Positions 16,829-24,968 of a stretch of DNA of 32,372 bases are shown here, piece by piece. Position numbers and translations under genes: made by a program. The stretch covers positions 1 to 32,372 of the forward strand of contig DATNLZ010000125.1 in assembly GCA_035602605.1 (NCBI GenBank), read 5' to 3'. Within the stretch, counting starts at the first letter, position 1, and every line of letters begins with the position of its first letter. The stretch is from DASQHY01 sp035602605. GTDB lineage: Bacteria; Acidobacteriota; Terriglobia; Acidiferrales; UBA7541. The notes beneath the pieces were generated by a model. The model did not search any database. It was not told the origin of the DNA and saw nothing but the letters and a program-made list of their open reading frames with translations.

Positions 16829-19800
16829 GTGAATCATTCTGAGTTGTTACATCCCACTCCCGCCGGCCTTGAATGGGCCCATCCCATTGTTCGGGAGTGG
16901 TTTGTCAAAAAATTTGGCACGCCAACCGAACCCCAGGAACTGGGCTGGCCGCCGATTCTCGCGGAAAAAGCCACGCTCATTTGTGCCCCCACTGGATCGG
17001 GCAAGACACTTGCTGCCTTCCTCGCGTGTATCGACCGGCTGGTGCGCAAAGCGCTTGCCGGCCAGCTCCAAGACCAGACCGAAGTCTTGTACGTGTCCCC
17101 TCTAAAAGCGCTGGGCAACGATATTCAGAAAAATCTCGATCAACCCCTCGGCGAAATCCTGCAGCTTGCCGGCCAGCATGGTCTCCTGATGCCGGAGATT
17201 CGAACCGCCGTGCGCACTGGCGACACTCTAGCGCACGAGCGCCGCGCGATGCACAAGCGTCCTCCGCATATTTTGGTGACCACTCCGGAATCCCTGTACA
17301 TTTTGTTGACCGCGGGCAGAAGCCGCGAACTTCTTCGCACCGTAAAAACGGTGATCGTGGATGAAATCCATGCCCTTGCCGATGACAAGCGCGGCGCGCA
17401 TCTCGCTCTGTCCCTCGAGCGACTGGAAGCCCTTACCAAGCACAGCCCCACGCGCATTGGCCTGTCGGCAACACAGAAACCGATAAGCCTGGTGGGCCAT
17501 TTCCTTGTGGGAAACGGTCGGCCCGATCCACACATGGTCGAAGTTGCTCAGTGGCGTCAATTGGACCTGGCCGTTGAGGTTCCCGCGAGCGAGCTTGGAC
17601 CGGTCGCTTCCAACGAAATGTGGGAGGACATTTATAAGCGCATCGCTGAATTGGTCGAGCAACATCGCTCCACATTGATTTTCGTCAACACCCGGCGCCT
17701 GGCCGAGCGTGTCGGACATCATCTGGCTCGGTTGCTGGGCCCCGATGCAGTTGCTTCGCACCACGGCAGCCTTTCGCGGCTGCGGCGTTTAGCGGTGGAG
17801 GAAAAACTCAAGTCCGGCCAGCTTCGCGCGCTTGTCGCCACCGCGTCTCTGGAATTGGGAATCGACATTGGTACGGTGGACTTGGTCTGTCAGATTGGAT
17901 CGCCACGCTCGATCGCCGTTGCTCTGCAGCGCATTGGCCGCTCGGGTCACTGGCGAGGGGCCATTCCCAAGGGCCGTATTTTTGCCACAACGCGCGACGA
18001 ATTGCTGGAATGCGCGGCGCTGGTTCGGGCGATCGGTCACGGCATTCTGGACCAGCTTTACATTCCTGAATGCCCACTCGACGTTCTCTCGCAGCAGATC
18101 GTCGCCGCTTGCGCGGCTGAGGATTGGCAGGAAGACGAGTTGTTCAATCTTGTGCGTCGCGCCTATCCCTATCGAAATCTTGCGCCGGCGGACTTCGACG
18201 AAATCATTGCCATGCTGTCGAACGGGATCTCGGCGAGGCGGGGTCGTTACGGCACATACCTGCATCGCGATCAGGTAAACCATCGCTTGCATGGGCGGCG
18301 CGGAAGTCGCCTCGCGGCCATCACCAGCGGCGGGGCCATCCCCGACAATTCGCTCTACACGGTGCTTCAGGAGCCCGAGCAGGTCGTTGTCGGCACCGTG
18401 GATGAAGATTTTGCCGTGGAAAGTCTGCGCGGGGACATCATTCTTCTTGGCAACACTTCCTGGCGAATCCGCCGCGTGCATCAGGGAAAAGTGCTTGTCG
18501 AAGACGCCAAAGGCGCTCCACCAAACGTTCCTTTCTGGCTCGGCGAGGCACCCGCACGCACCGCGGAGCTGTCCGAGCAGGTCGCCGATCTGCGCCAGCA
18601 GATCAGTTCTCTCACCGCAGGGCTCCTGCCGGGTCGGGTACGAGGAAGTACACCGGAACTTTCACGCGCTGTGGATTGGCTTAAGCTCGAGTGCGGACTC
18701 GATCAGTCAGGTGCGGAGCAGGCCGCCGAATATATCGTTGCCGGCCGGGCCGTTTTGCGTGCGGTTCCCACTCAGCAGACGGTCATCGCCGAACGCTTCT
18801 TCGACGAAAGCGGCGGTATGCAGCTTGTGATTCACGCCCCTTTCGGCGGCCGAATTAATAAGGCTTGGGGATTGGCTCTGCGCAAACGATTCTGCCGGTC
18901 CTTTAATTTTGAACTGCAGGCCGCCGCCACCGATAACGGCTTGAATATTTCGCTTGCCGAACAGCATAGCTTCCCGCTCGAAGACGTTTTTCGCTTTTTG
19001 CAGTCCGCAACCGTCACATCGGTTCTTGAGCAAGCGGTGCTAGACGCTCCGATTTTTGGCACTCGTTGGAGATGGACAGCCGGTCGTGCACTGGCGCTGC
19101 TGCGATTTATGGGCGGGAAAAAAGTGCCCCCACAAATCCAGCGCATGCGCTCCGAAGATCTCCTCGCCGCGGTCTTCCCCGACGCTATTGCCTGCCAGGA
19201 AAATCTTCAAGGCGAGATCCACATTCCCGATCATCCTCTGGTGCGCGAGACAATGAAAGATGCGCTCACCGAAGCCATGGACGTCGCCGGACTCAAGGAT
19301 GTGCTCGATGCGATGGCCGCCGGCCGCATTCAATGCGTTGCTGTCGATACCCCGGTTCCATCGCAATTTTCACACGAAATTTTGAATGCCAATCCCTATG
19401 CCTACCTCGACGATGCTCCCCTTGAGGAACGTCGCGCGCGGGCCGTCGAAATGCGCCGTATGCTCCCCGAGTCGGTGCTTTCGGAAATTGGCAGGCTTGA
19501 TCCGGCAGCGATCGCCGAAGTGCGCAAGCAAGCGTACCCGGATGTGCGCGATGCCAATGAACTTCACGATGCGCTGTTGACTTTGCTGGCTCTGCCAGAG
19601 TCGAGCCTGGCGGCGCTACCGTCGCTCGAGGATTCCGGGGACAGATCGGCGCGCGCGATTGCGCCTGCTTGGAGCCAATCCATTCCTAGCTGGAAACATT
19701 ATTTTGCCGAACTGGAGTCCGCTCATCGCGCCGGGCGTGCCACCGTTGAGCATCGAACCTATTGGGTGGCCGCGGAGAAGGCCACAGCTTTCCTGGCGTT

Positions 19801-21181
19801 TTTTCCTGATGCGCGCTTCGAATCTGCGCTTCCAGAAATAAACGTGCCACGGCCATCGCGCGAAGACGCCGCCTTGGCCTATGTCCAGGGCTGGATGGCC
19901 CACCTCGGCCCAGTAACCGGTTCGAGGTTGAGCGGCTTTCTCGGAGTTGAAGCGACCGAACTTGAAACCATCGTTTTGCGTCTCGAAGGCAGCGGCGCGG
20001 TGCTGCGCGGCCACTTTGCTAATTCTCCTGGGGAGGAGACCGAGTGGTGTGAGCGGCGCCTGCTCGCCCGCATTCATCGGCTTACGGTCGAAACGCTGCG
20101 GAGCCGAATTCAACCCCTCACCGCCGCGCAGTTCATGCACTGGCTGCTGCGATGGCAGCACGTCTCTCCCGGCACGCAAGTTCTCGGCGAGCGCGGCACA
20201 CTCGAGGTGCTTCAGCAACTCCAGGGCTTTGAAGCGCAAGCCAATAGTTGGGAGCGGCAAATTCTCGGGCGGCGAATCGCTGATTATGATCCCAACTTTC
20301 TCGACCAGCTCTGTTTGACCGGGGCGGTGGGATGGGGGCGACTTTCTCCTCACCCCGCCACGCGCGAGGAGCAAAACAGCATTCGACGTCGCATCATCCC
20401 GACCAGCGTCGCTCCCATTGCCTTCTTCATCCGCGAGGAGGCGGAGTGGATGATTTCGCAGCATGCCAACTCCGAGAGCTCACCTCAGCCGCCGGGCTTG
20501 AGTGCGGTTGCCGGCGATGTCCTGCAGTTTCTGCGGCAGAGGGGCGCATCCTTTTTTGCTGATCTTGTTCGCGGCACCGGGAAACTCAAGACCGAAGTGG
20601 AGACCGCGTTGTGGGAGTTGGTCACCGCCGGAATGATAACCGCAGATGGCTTCGACAACATTCGGGCCTTGATAGATCCAAAGCGCAGAGCCGGCCAAGG
20701 CCGCGGAAATCACTCCCGTCCGCGACACAGCGTGGGTCGCTGGTCGTTACTTCACACTCATCCCGGCGACGTATTGGACCGCTCGCCAATGGTCGAGGCA
20801 ACCTGCTGGATGCTACTTCGCAGGTATGGCGTGGTCTTTCGCGAAATGGTGGAGCGCGAGACGATTGTTCCGCGGTGGCGGGAATTATTGATTACCTTTC
20901 GACGCCTCGAGGATCGCGGCGAAATTCGCGGCGGTCGCTTTGTCACTGGCTTTCTGGGTGAGCAATTTGGTTTACCCGTGGCTGTTGAGTCGCTGCGCGC
21001 GACAGCAAACCTTGCACCATCTGGCGAAACCATTCGCATTCACGCAGCGGATCCATTGAACTTGGTGGGGGTTCTGCTGCCCGGAGAACGCATTGCCGCC
21101 AATTCCGGTAAGGTGATCGCGCTTCGCGACGGAGTGCCCCTGGAATCCGACGAGACCAACATCACATCGCTGGCAGTGTGA
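16829..21181 (+). CDS. lhr: Lhr, large ATP-dependent DNA helicase
   Basis: A superfamily 2 helicase of about 1450 residues, the size of full-length Lhr (E. coli and mycobacterial forms are about 1500). Helicase motifs occur in order: Walker A APTGSGKT (about residue 53), Walker B DEIH, LSATQKP, then SLELGIDIGTVDLV and QRIGRSGHWRGA in the second RecA domain. The winged-helix and Lhr-specific domains complete the Lhr core, and a long C-terminal region of winged-helix repeats follows (about residues 860-1450). Lhr unwinds DNA and RNA:DNA hybrids. From memory, the C-terminal part of E. coli Lhr is reported to have uracil-DNA glycosylase activity, which would match the neighbour udgX. GTG 16829, with AGG six bases upstream, is preferred over TTG 16823. 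Confidence 0.93.
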   Translation: MNHSELLHPTPAGLEWAHPIVREWFVKKFGTPTEPQELGWPPILAEKATLICAPTGSGKTLAAFLACIDRLVRKALAGQLQDQTEVLYVSPLKALGNDIQKNLDQPLGEILQLAGQHGLLMPEIRTAVRTGDTLAHERRAMHKRPPHILVTTPESLYILLTAGRSRELLRTVKTVIVDEIHALADDKRGAHLALSLERLEALTKHSPTRIGLSATQKPISLVGHFLVGNGRPDPHMVEVAQWRQLDLAVEVPASELGPVASNEMWEDIYKRIAELVEQHRSTLIFVNTRRLAERVGHHLARLLGPDAVASHHGSLSRLRRLAVEEKLKSGQLRALVATASLELGIDIGTVDLVCQIGSPRSIAVALQRIGRSGHWRGAIPKGRIFATTRDELLECAALVRAIGHGILDQLYIPECPLDVLSQQIVAACAAEDWQEDELFNLVRRAYPYRNLAPADFDEIIAMLSNGISARRGRYGTYLHRDQVNHRLHGRRGSRLAAITSGGAIPDNSLYTVLQEPEQVVVGTVDEDFAVESLRGDIILLGNTSWRIRRVHQGKVLVEDAKGAPPNVPFWLGEAPARTAELSEQVADLRQQISSLTAGLLPGRVRGSTPELSRAVDWLKLECGLDQSGAEQAAEYIVAGRAVLRAVPTQQTVIAERFFDESGGMQLVIHAPFGGRINKAWGLALRKRFCRSFNFELQAAATDNGLNISLAEQHSFPLEDVFRFLQSATVTSVLEQAVLDAPIFGTRWRWTAGRALALLRFMGGKKVPPQIQRMRSEDLLAAVFPDAIACQENLQGEIHIPDHPLVRETMKDALTEAMDVAGLKDVLDAMAAGRIQCVAVDTPVPSQFSHEILNANPYAYLDDAPLEERRARAVEMRRMLPESVLSEIGRLDPAAIAEVRKQAYPDVRDANELHDALLTLLALPESSLAALPSLEDSGDRSARAIAPAWSQSIPSWKHYFAELESAHRAGRATVEHRTYWVAAEKATAFLAFFPDARFESALPEINVPRPSREDAALAYVQGWMAHLGPVTGSRLSGFLGVEATELETIVLRLEGSGAVLRGHFANSPGEETEWCERRLLARIHRLTVETLRSRIQPLTAAQFMHWLLRWQHVSPGTQVLGERGTLEVLQQLQGFEAQANSWERQILGRRIADYDPNFLDQLCLTGAVGWGRLSPHPATREEQNSIRRRIIPTSVAPIAFFIREEAEWMISQHANSESSPQPPGLSAVAGDVLQFLRQRGASFFADLVRGTGKLKTEVETALWELVTAGMITADGFDNIRALIDPKRRAGQGRGNHSRPRHSVGRWSLLHTHPGDVLDRSPMVEATCWMLLRRYGVVFREMVERETIVPRWRELLITFRRLEDRGEIRGGRFVTGFLGEQFGLPVAVESLRATANLAPSGETIRIHAADPLNLVGVLLPGERIAANSGKVIALRDGVPLESDETNITSLAV

Positions 21182-21360
21182 ATTGAGGTTTTGCTGAGCA
21201 TGAACCTGCCTGCACCGCGGTAACCGGCACCGCGGCAAACCAAGCGACATGGTTGGGCTTAAATAAGCGGGGCCCCAAGCTTCCCCCGCGTGCGCTGTGT
21301 TTGATTTGACGATGATGCCCGCCGTTCGACGCGAAGGGTGGCATCGAAGGTATCGAAACA
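21182..21360. other. Spacer between convergent lhr and ABC-F gene, with repeats and hairpins
   Basis: No gene is seen. GCACCGCGG occurs twice with a 15-bp period (21212-21220, 21227-21235). Two stem-loops follow: GCGGGG/CCCCGC (21267-21272 with 21284-21289, 11-nt loop) and GATGCC/GGCATC (21314-21319 with 21340-21345). Neither is followed by a T tract, but their place between convergent stop codons suggests transcript-end structures. Confidence 0.4.
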
Positions 21361-23031
21361 TTACTTCGAGGTTAGACGGCGCTTCTGATTGGAAGCCCCT
21401 TTTTCCTGCACCACTTTTTCCTGGGCGTGAGTCAAAAAATCCGCATAAGGACCTTTGAAGTCCTCGATGTGGCCCTGCTCGAAATGCCAAATGCGCGTCG
21501 CCACTTCGTCGATGACGTCGTGGTCGTGTGTGACTAAAAGAACTGTTCCATCGTACTTCTGCAGCGCAATATTGAGGGCGTTGATGGATTCGAGGTCCAG
21601 GTGATTGGTCGGCTCGTCAAGCACCAGAAAATTTGGCTTCTGCAACATCAGCTTGCAAAAAATCAATCGCGCCGACTCACCGCCGGAAAGTGCGCGTGTG
21701 GGTTTCAACGCATCTTCACCGCTGAAAAGCATTTGACCGAGCACGCCGCGCAGTTCCTGTTGTGACGCCGCGGGATCGAACTGGCTCAGCCATTCGATGG
21801 CCGTCATGCCTTTGGTGATGGAATCGGTGTGATCCTGCGCGAAGTAACCTACCGCCACTTCATGCCCCCAGACCGCACTGCCATTGTCGATGGTGAAGGG
21901 TCTATCCGCATCCTCGATATATCCCGTGGCATTGCGTATCAGGGACTTCAGCAGCGTGGTTTTACCTGAGCCATTGCGTCCAATGAAAGCTATCTTTTCA
22001 CCGCGCACGACGCTTGCCGTAAATGGCTTGATCACCTTTAAGTCGCCGTAATTCTTAGCCACACTCCTGATTTCCAGGGGATGGCGGCCTGAGGCTCGTT
22101 TCATCTGAAAACGAATATAGGGGCGCTGGATGTTGGATCTCAGCAACTCCGAAGTTTGCAGTCGCTCAACTTCTTTTTGTCGCGAGGTGGCCTGCGCCGA
22201 ACGCGTACCAGCCGAAAATCGGGCAATGAATTCGTTCAGTTGTGCAATTTTCTTTTCACGCTGGGCATTCTCATTCTCAATGCGTGAACGAATCTGCATC
22301 TTAGCCAGAACCATGTCATCGTAGCCGCCGGTGTACATAATGATCGTCTGATAGTCGATATCTGCGGTGTACGTGCAGACACTGTTCAGGAAATGGCGGT
22401 CATGCGAAATCACGATCAGCACGCCTTCGTAATCGCAAAGATAATCTTGCAGCCAGTGCACTGAATCGAGGTCCAGGTGGTTGGTAGGCTCATCGAGCAG
22501 CAATGCTGGCGGGCTGCCAAACAAAGCTTGCGCGAGCAGCACACGAACCTTCTGACCGCCCTGCAATTCCCCCATTTTGCGCTCATGCAAAGATTCTTCT
22601 ATGCCCAGTCCGTCAAGCAAAACCGCGGCATCTGATTCCGCAGTGTAGCCGTTTTCGTCGCCAACAATTCCTTCGAGCATCCCCAGGCGCATCCCGTCTT
22701 CGTCGGTCAACGAATCGTGAGGCTTTTCGTACAGCGCGTCTCGTTCTTCCATGGCCTTCCACAGCGCCGCATTGCCCATGATCACCGTGTCGATCACCCG
22801 AAACGCATCGAAGGCGAACTGATCCTGGCGCAGAACGCCAAGTTTCTTGGGCTTGGTGACCGAACCTTTGGACGGGTCGATCTCACCAGTCAGAATCTTC
22901 ATGAATGTGGATTTGCCGGCGCCGTTTGGCCCAGTGATCGCGTAACGCCGCCCGGTCATAAATGTAGTGGTGACGTCGTCGAACAGGACGCGGGCGCCGA
23001 AGCGCATAGAGATGTTATTAACCGAGAGCAA
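21361..23031 (-). CDS. ABC-F family ATPase, YbiT-like
   Basis: A protein of 556 residues with two ABC ATPase domains and no membrane segment. Domain 1 has GPNGAGKST, LQGGQ (signature, normally LSGGQ) and LLLDEPTNHLD. A charged linker follows (residues about 240-310, with RFSAGTRSAQATSRQKE), then domain 2 with GRNGSGKTT, LSGGE and LVLDEPTNHLD. Segments such as LRQDQFAF, VIDTVIMG and ISHDRHFLN closely resemble E. coli YbiT. ABC-F proteins bind ribosomes and modulate translation or relieve stalling; the exact role of YbiT-type members is less clear. The start TTG 23031 gives the family-like N terminus LLSVNNISMRFG, with AGGGG just upstream though closely spaced. A TTG at 23094 would add 21 unconserved residues. 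Confidence 0.92.
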   Translation of the reverse strand: MLSVNNISMRFGARVLFDDVTTTFMTGRRYAITGPNGAGKSTFMKILTGEIDPSKGSVTKPKKLGVLRQDQFAFDAFRVIDTVIMGNAALWKAMEERDALYEKPHDSLTDEDGMRLGMLEGIVGDENGYTAESDAAVLLDGLGIEESLHERKMGELQGGQKVRVLLAQALFGSPPALLLDEPTNHLDLDSVHWLQDYLCDYEGVLIVISHDRHFLNSVCTYTADIDYQTIIMYTGGYDDMVLAKMQIRSRIENENAQREKKIAQLNEFIARFSAGTRSAQATSRQKEVERLQTSELLRSNIQRPYIRFQMKRASGRHPLEIRSVAKNYGDLKVIKPFTASVVRGEKIAFIGRNGSGKTTLLKSLIRNATGYIEDADRPFTIDNGSAVWGHEVAVGYFAQDHTDSITKGMTAIEWLSQFDPAASQQELRGVLGQMLFSGEDALKPTRALSGGESARLIFCKLMLQKPNFLVLDEPTNHLDLESINALNIALQKYDGTVLLVTHDHDVIDEVATRIWHFEQGHIEDFKGPYADFLTHAQEKVVQEKGASNQKRRLTSK

Positions 23032-23149
23032 AGCCCCTAAGTATACCCCATTTCTGATTATGCCTGTTCGTGGACCGACCGAACCTTGGCCCAATTGTTT
23101 GCAGGTTATTTACAAACCGTAGACAACTTGGCGACAACCTCCTACCCCA

Positions 23150-23181
23150 GACCCTGTATGGTCCCTGTCCAGGACCAGGGG
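23150..23181 (+). promoter_or_regulatory. Alternative hairpins next to the Shine-Dalgarno sequence of the heme-oxygenase-like gene
   Basis: TGGTCC/GGACCA (23159-23164 with 23172-23177) forms a 6-bp stem ending directly at the ribosome binding site AGGGG (23177-23181). GACC/GGTC (23150-23153 with 23160-23163) is mutually exclusive with it. CCCTG (23163-23167) can also pair with CAGGG (23176-23180), which would hide the ribosome binding site. These could permit translational control; there is no direct evidence of a ligand. Confidence 0.3.
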
Positions 23182-23189
23182 ATATCACC

Positions 23190-24047
23190 ATGGAACACTT
23201 AAACGAACATCTGCTTCTGCTGAGATGTGCGCAGCACATGTCCTCCAAACTGGACCATTGGGACGACCGTGGGTTACGTCGTTTCTGGACGAGCGAAGCC
23301 GCGCGGGCAGGTGCTCTCGCGGAATGTCTGCTGTCGGCCCCCGACGCTGCATGGCATGCCACGATCGCGCAGCATCGGGCACATCGCCATCCTTGGTATG
23401 ACCATCTGGCACAAGAAGTTAGCCTAGAGGAATTTGCCTCGTATCTGCTCGAAGACTGGCCAGCTCCGGCCCTGCTACCCCTCTACCAAAGGGCTCTGCA
23501 AGTGCAAATTTGCATCGAAGGGCGCGCTGCTATGCTTCATAAAATTGCCAATGAGCGGACGCCTGTTCCCCGTGATCAATCCATGCGGCGCTTCATCGCT
23601 GCGGTAAGGGCCCGAGTGGGTGAGTGCGTGCCGCTTGAGTCGTTCACGAGCTTAATCCATCGCATTCTGGTGTTTTATTATGGCTACTATTGCAATCCCT
23701 GGAACCTGGTAGGGTCGCTCTACGCGACCGAAATAATGGCTTACCATCGAATGGCCCAAATCGATGCCGGGCTGGTGCGCTTGGGATTTGATTCGAATGA
23801 ACTTGAATTCATCCGTCTTTACCTGGTCCGTGATGGGGAGCCTGCCAAGGATTGGAGCGAAGCCGTCCTGGGTCCAAGTATGCGAATCAATCCGGCGCTG
23901 CGCGTGTTCGTTGCTGAGGGAATTGCGGCATGCTTGGAAACGGCGGCTCGATACCTCGATGACCTCTATATCCGGCAGATCCAACGAGCACAGCGGAGAT
24001 GTACTGCCCTGGGCGCGCAACTCAACCGGGCGCAAGACTGGCTATAG
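23190..24047 (+). CDS. Heme-oxygenase-like fold protein (iron-containing redox enzyme-like), metal site apparently degenerate
   Basis: A 285-residue, all-alpha soluble protein whose pattern fits the heme-oxygenase-like (HDO/PqqC/TenA) fold: YLLEDWPAPALLPLYQRAL, a KIANERT helix, GSLYATEIMAYHRM, then EFIRLYLVRDGEPAKDW. In di-iron family members this last helix carries HxxxDxxH; here it reads YxxxDxxP (Y211, D215, P218), so two metal-binding His are absent. Glu122 and Glu181 could be retained ligands. It may bind a ligand without iron redox chemistry, or the alignment may be wrong. ATG 23190 has AGGGG eight bases upstream. A longer reading from GTG 23070 would run back through the promoter region of the divergent ABC-F gene and is not favoured. 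Confidence 0.55.
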   Translation: MEHLNEHLLLLRCAQHMSSKLDHWDDRGLRRFWTSEAARAGALAECLLSAPDAAWHATIAQHRAHRHPWYDHLAQEVSLEEFASYLLEDWPAPALLPLYQRALQVQICIEGRAAMLHKIANERTPVPRDQSMRRFIAAVRARVGECVPLESFTSLIHRILVFYYGYYCNPWNLVGSLYATEIMAYHRMAQIDAGLVRLGFDSNELEFIRLYLVRDGEPAKDWSEAVLGPSMRINPALRVFVAEGIAACLETAARYLDDLYIRQIQRAQRRCTALGAQLNRAQDWL

Positions 24048-24150
24048 AGTTGGCCTTGCGCCTAAACAGCAAGATGAATCAGCAGTTTTTTGGTGGGTTT
24101 GATCCGCTGAAGAATTTGAGCGGTAAGCCCGCCATGAGAGGAGTAAAATC

Positions 24151-24939
24151 TTGTCCTACAACGCCGGCACACTTGGAGATAGCGACGTAGAGCCCTCACG
24201 GGGATGCTGCGCCCGAGAGACAGCCTCCATGGGTTCAACCAGTGCGGAATGGAAGATGGAACGAGTTTTGGTGATTGAGGATGATCGTGCGGTCCGCAAG
24301 GTGCTCAAGCACCTGTTTCAGACCGAAGGGTATACCGTGGATCTGACATCCGACGGAGTGTCGGGCCTTGCAGCCTTTCGGGAAGTACCGCCGTCGGTAG
24401 TCATCCTTGATCTTAAGCTTCCCGGGATTTCCGGGAGAGATATTTGCCGCGAAATTAAAAAGGCCTCTCCGCATGTTCCGGTGATCGTGCTCAGCGCGGC
24501 GAGCGAGGTCATGGACAAGGTTGTGCTTCTGGAGCTGGGCGCGGACGATTACGTCACCAAACCGTTTAGTCCTAGGGAGTTGCTGGCCAGGGTTCGAGCG
24601 GCGATGCGTCGCACGCTGCGAGTTTCCGGCAAAGAAGAAGATGTATATACGTTTGACGGCGTTTCGGTGGACTTCGCCAAAATGGAGCTAACCAAAGACG
24701 GCCGCCCGGTCACGTTCTCAGCGCAAGAATTCAAAATTCTGAAATTTATGGTGCAAAATCCGGAGCGCGTACTGACGCGCGCCGAGCTGCTCAATGAAGT
24801 GTGGGGTTATCAGAATTATCCCACAACGCGTACCGTTGACAACCATGTGTTCAAGCTTCGCCAGAAGCTGGAAAACGATCCCGCAAATCCAGTACATTTT
24901 CGGACCGTACATAGTGCGGGCTATAAATTTTTGCCGTAG
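24151..24939 (+). CDS. Response regulator, OmpR/PhoB family
   Basis: A two-component transcription factor with an N-terminal receiver domain. It starts at MERVLVIEDD, has a phospho-acceptor Asp in VVILDLKLP (D87 counted from the TTG start), then VLSAAS and the conserved Lys in VTKPFSP. A winged-helix DNA-binding domain follows (FSAQEFKILKFM, RAELLNEVWGY, RTVDNHVFKLRQKLE, GYKFLP). Three starts are possible: TTG 24151 has the best ribosome binding site (GAGAGGAG, 7-base spacing) but adds 35 residues before the receiver domain; ATG 24229 and ATG 24256 are closer to the family N terminus. It is followed 29 bp later by its likely partner kinase. Confidence 0.93.
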   Translation: MSYNAGTLGDSDVEPSRGCCARETASMGSTSAEWKMERVLVIEDDRAVRKVLKHLFQTEGYTVDLTSDGVSGLAAFREVPPSVVILDLKLPGISGRDICREIKKASPHVPVIVLSAASEVMDKVVLLELGADDYVTKPFSPRELLARVRAAMRRTLRVSGKEEDVYTFDGVSVDFAKMELTKDGRPVTFSAQEFKILKFMVQNPERVLTRAELLNEVWGYQNYPTTRTVDNHVFKLRQKLENDPANPVHFRTVHSAGYKFLP

Positions 24940-24968
24940 TCTATTCGCTCGACAGGACAACGGAAACC

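Noticed and set aside
17789..18481. Antisense reading frame of 230 codons in lhr
   Set aside because: Shadow frame in GC-rich coding DNA with no domain signal.
19616..20464. Long antisense reading frame (282 codons) inside lhr
   Set aside because: It is a shadow of the conserved Lhr frame, with no recognisable domain and no ribosome binding site.
23070..23189. Upstream GTG start of the heme-oxygenase-like gene
   Set aside because: It runs through the spacer and hairpins shared with the divergent ABC-F gene, while ATG 23190 has a well-spaced AGGGG.
24074..24190. Small reading frame of 38 codons between the heme-oxygenase-like gene and the response regulator
   Set aside because: No ribosome binding site before its ATG and it overlaps the response regulator start. 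The peptide (NQQFFGGFDPLKNLSG start) looks protein-like, but nothing else supports it.
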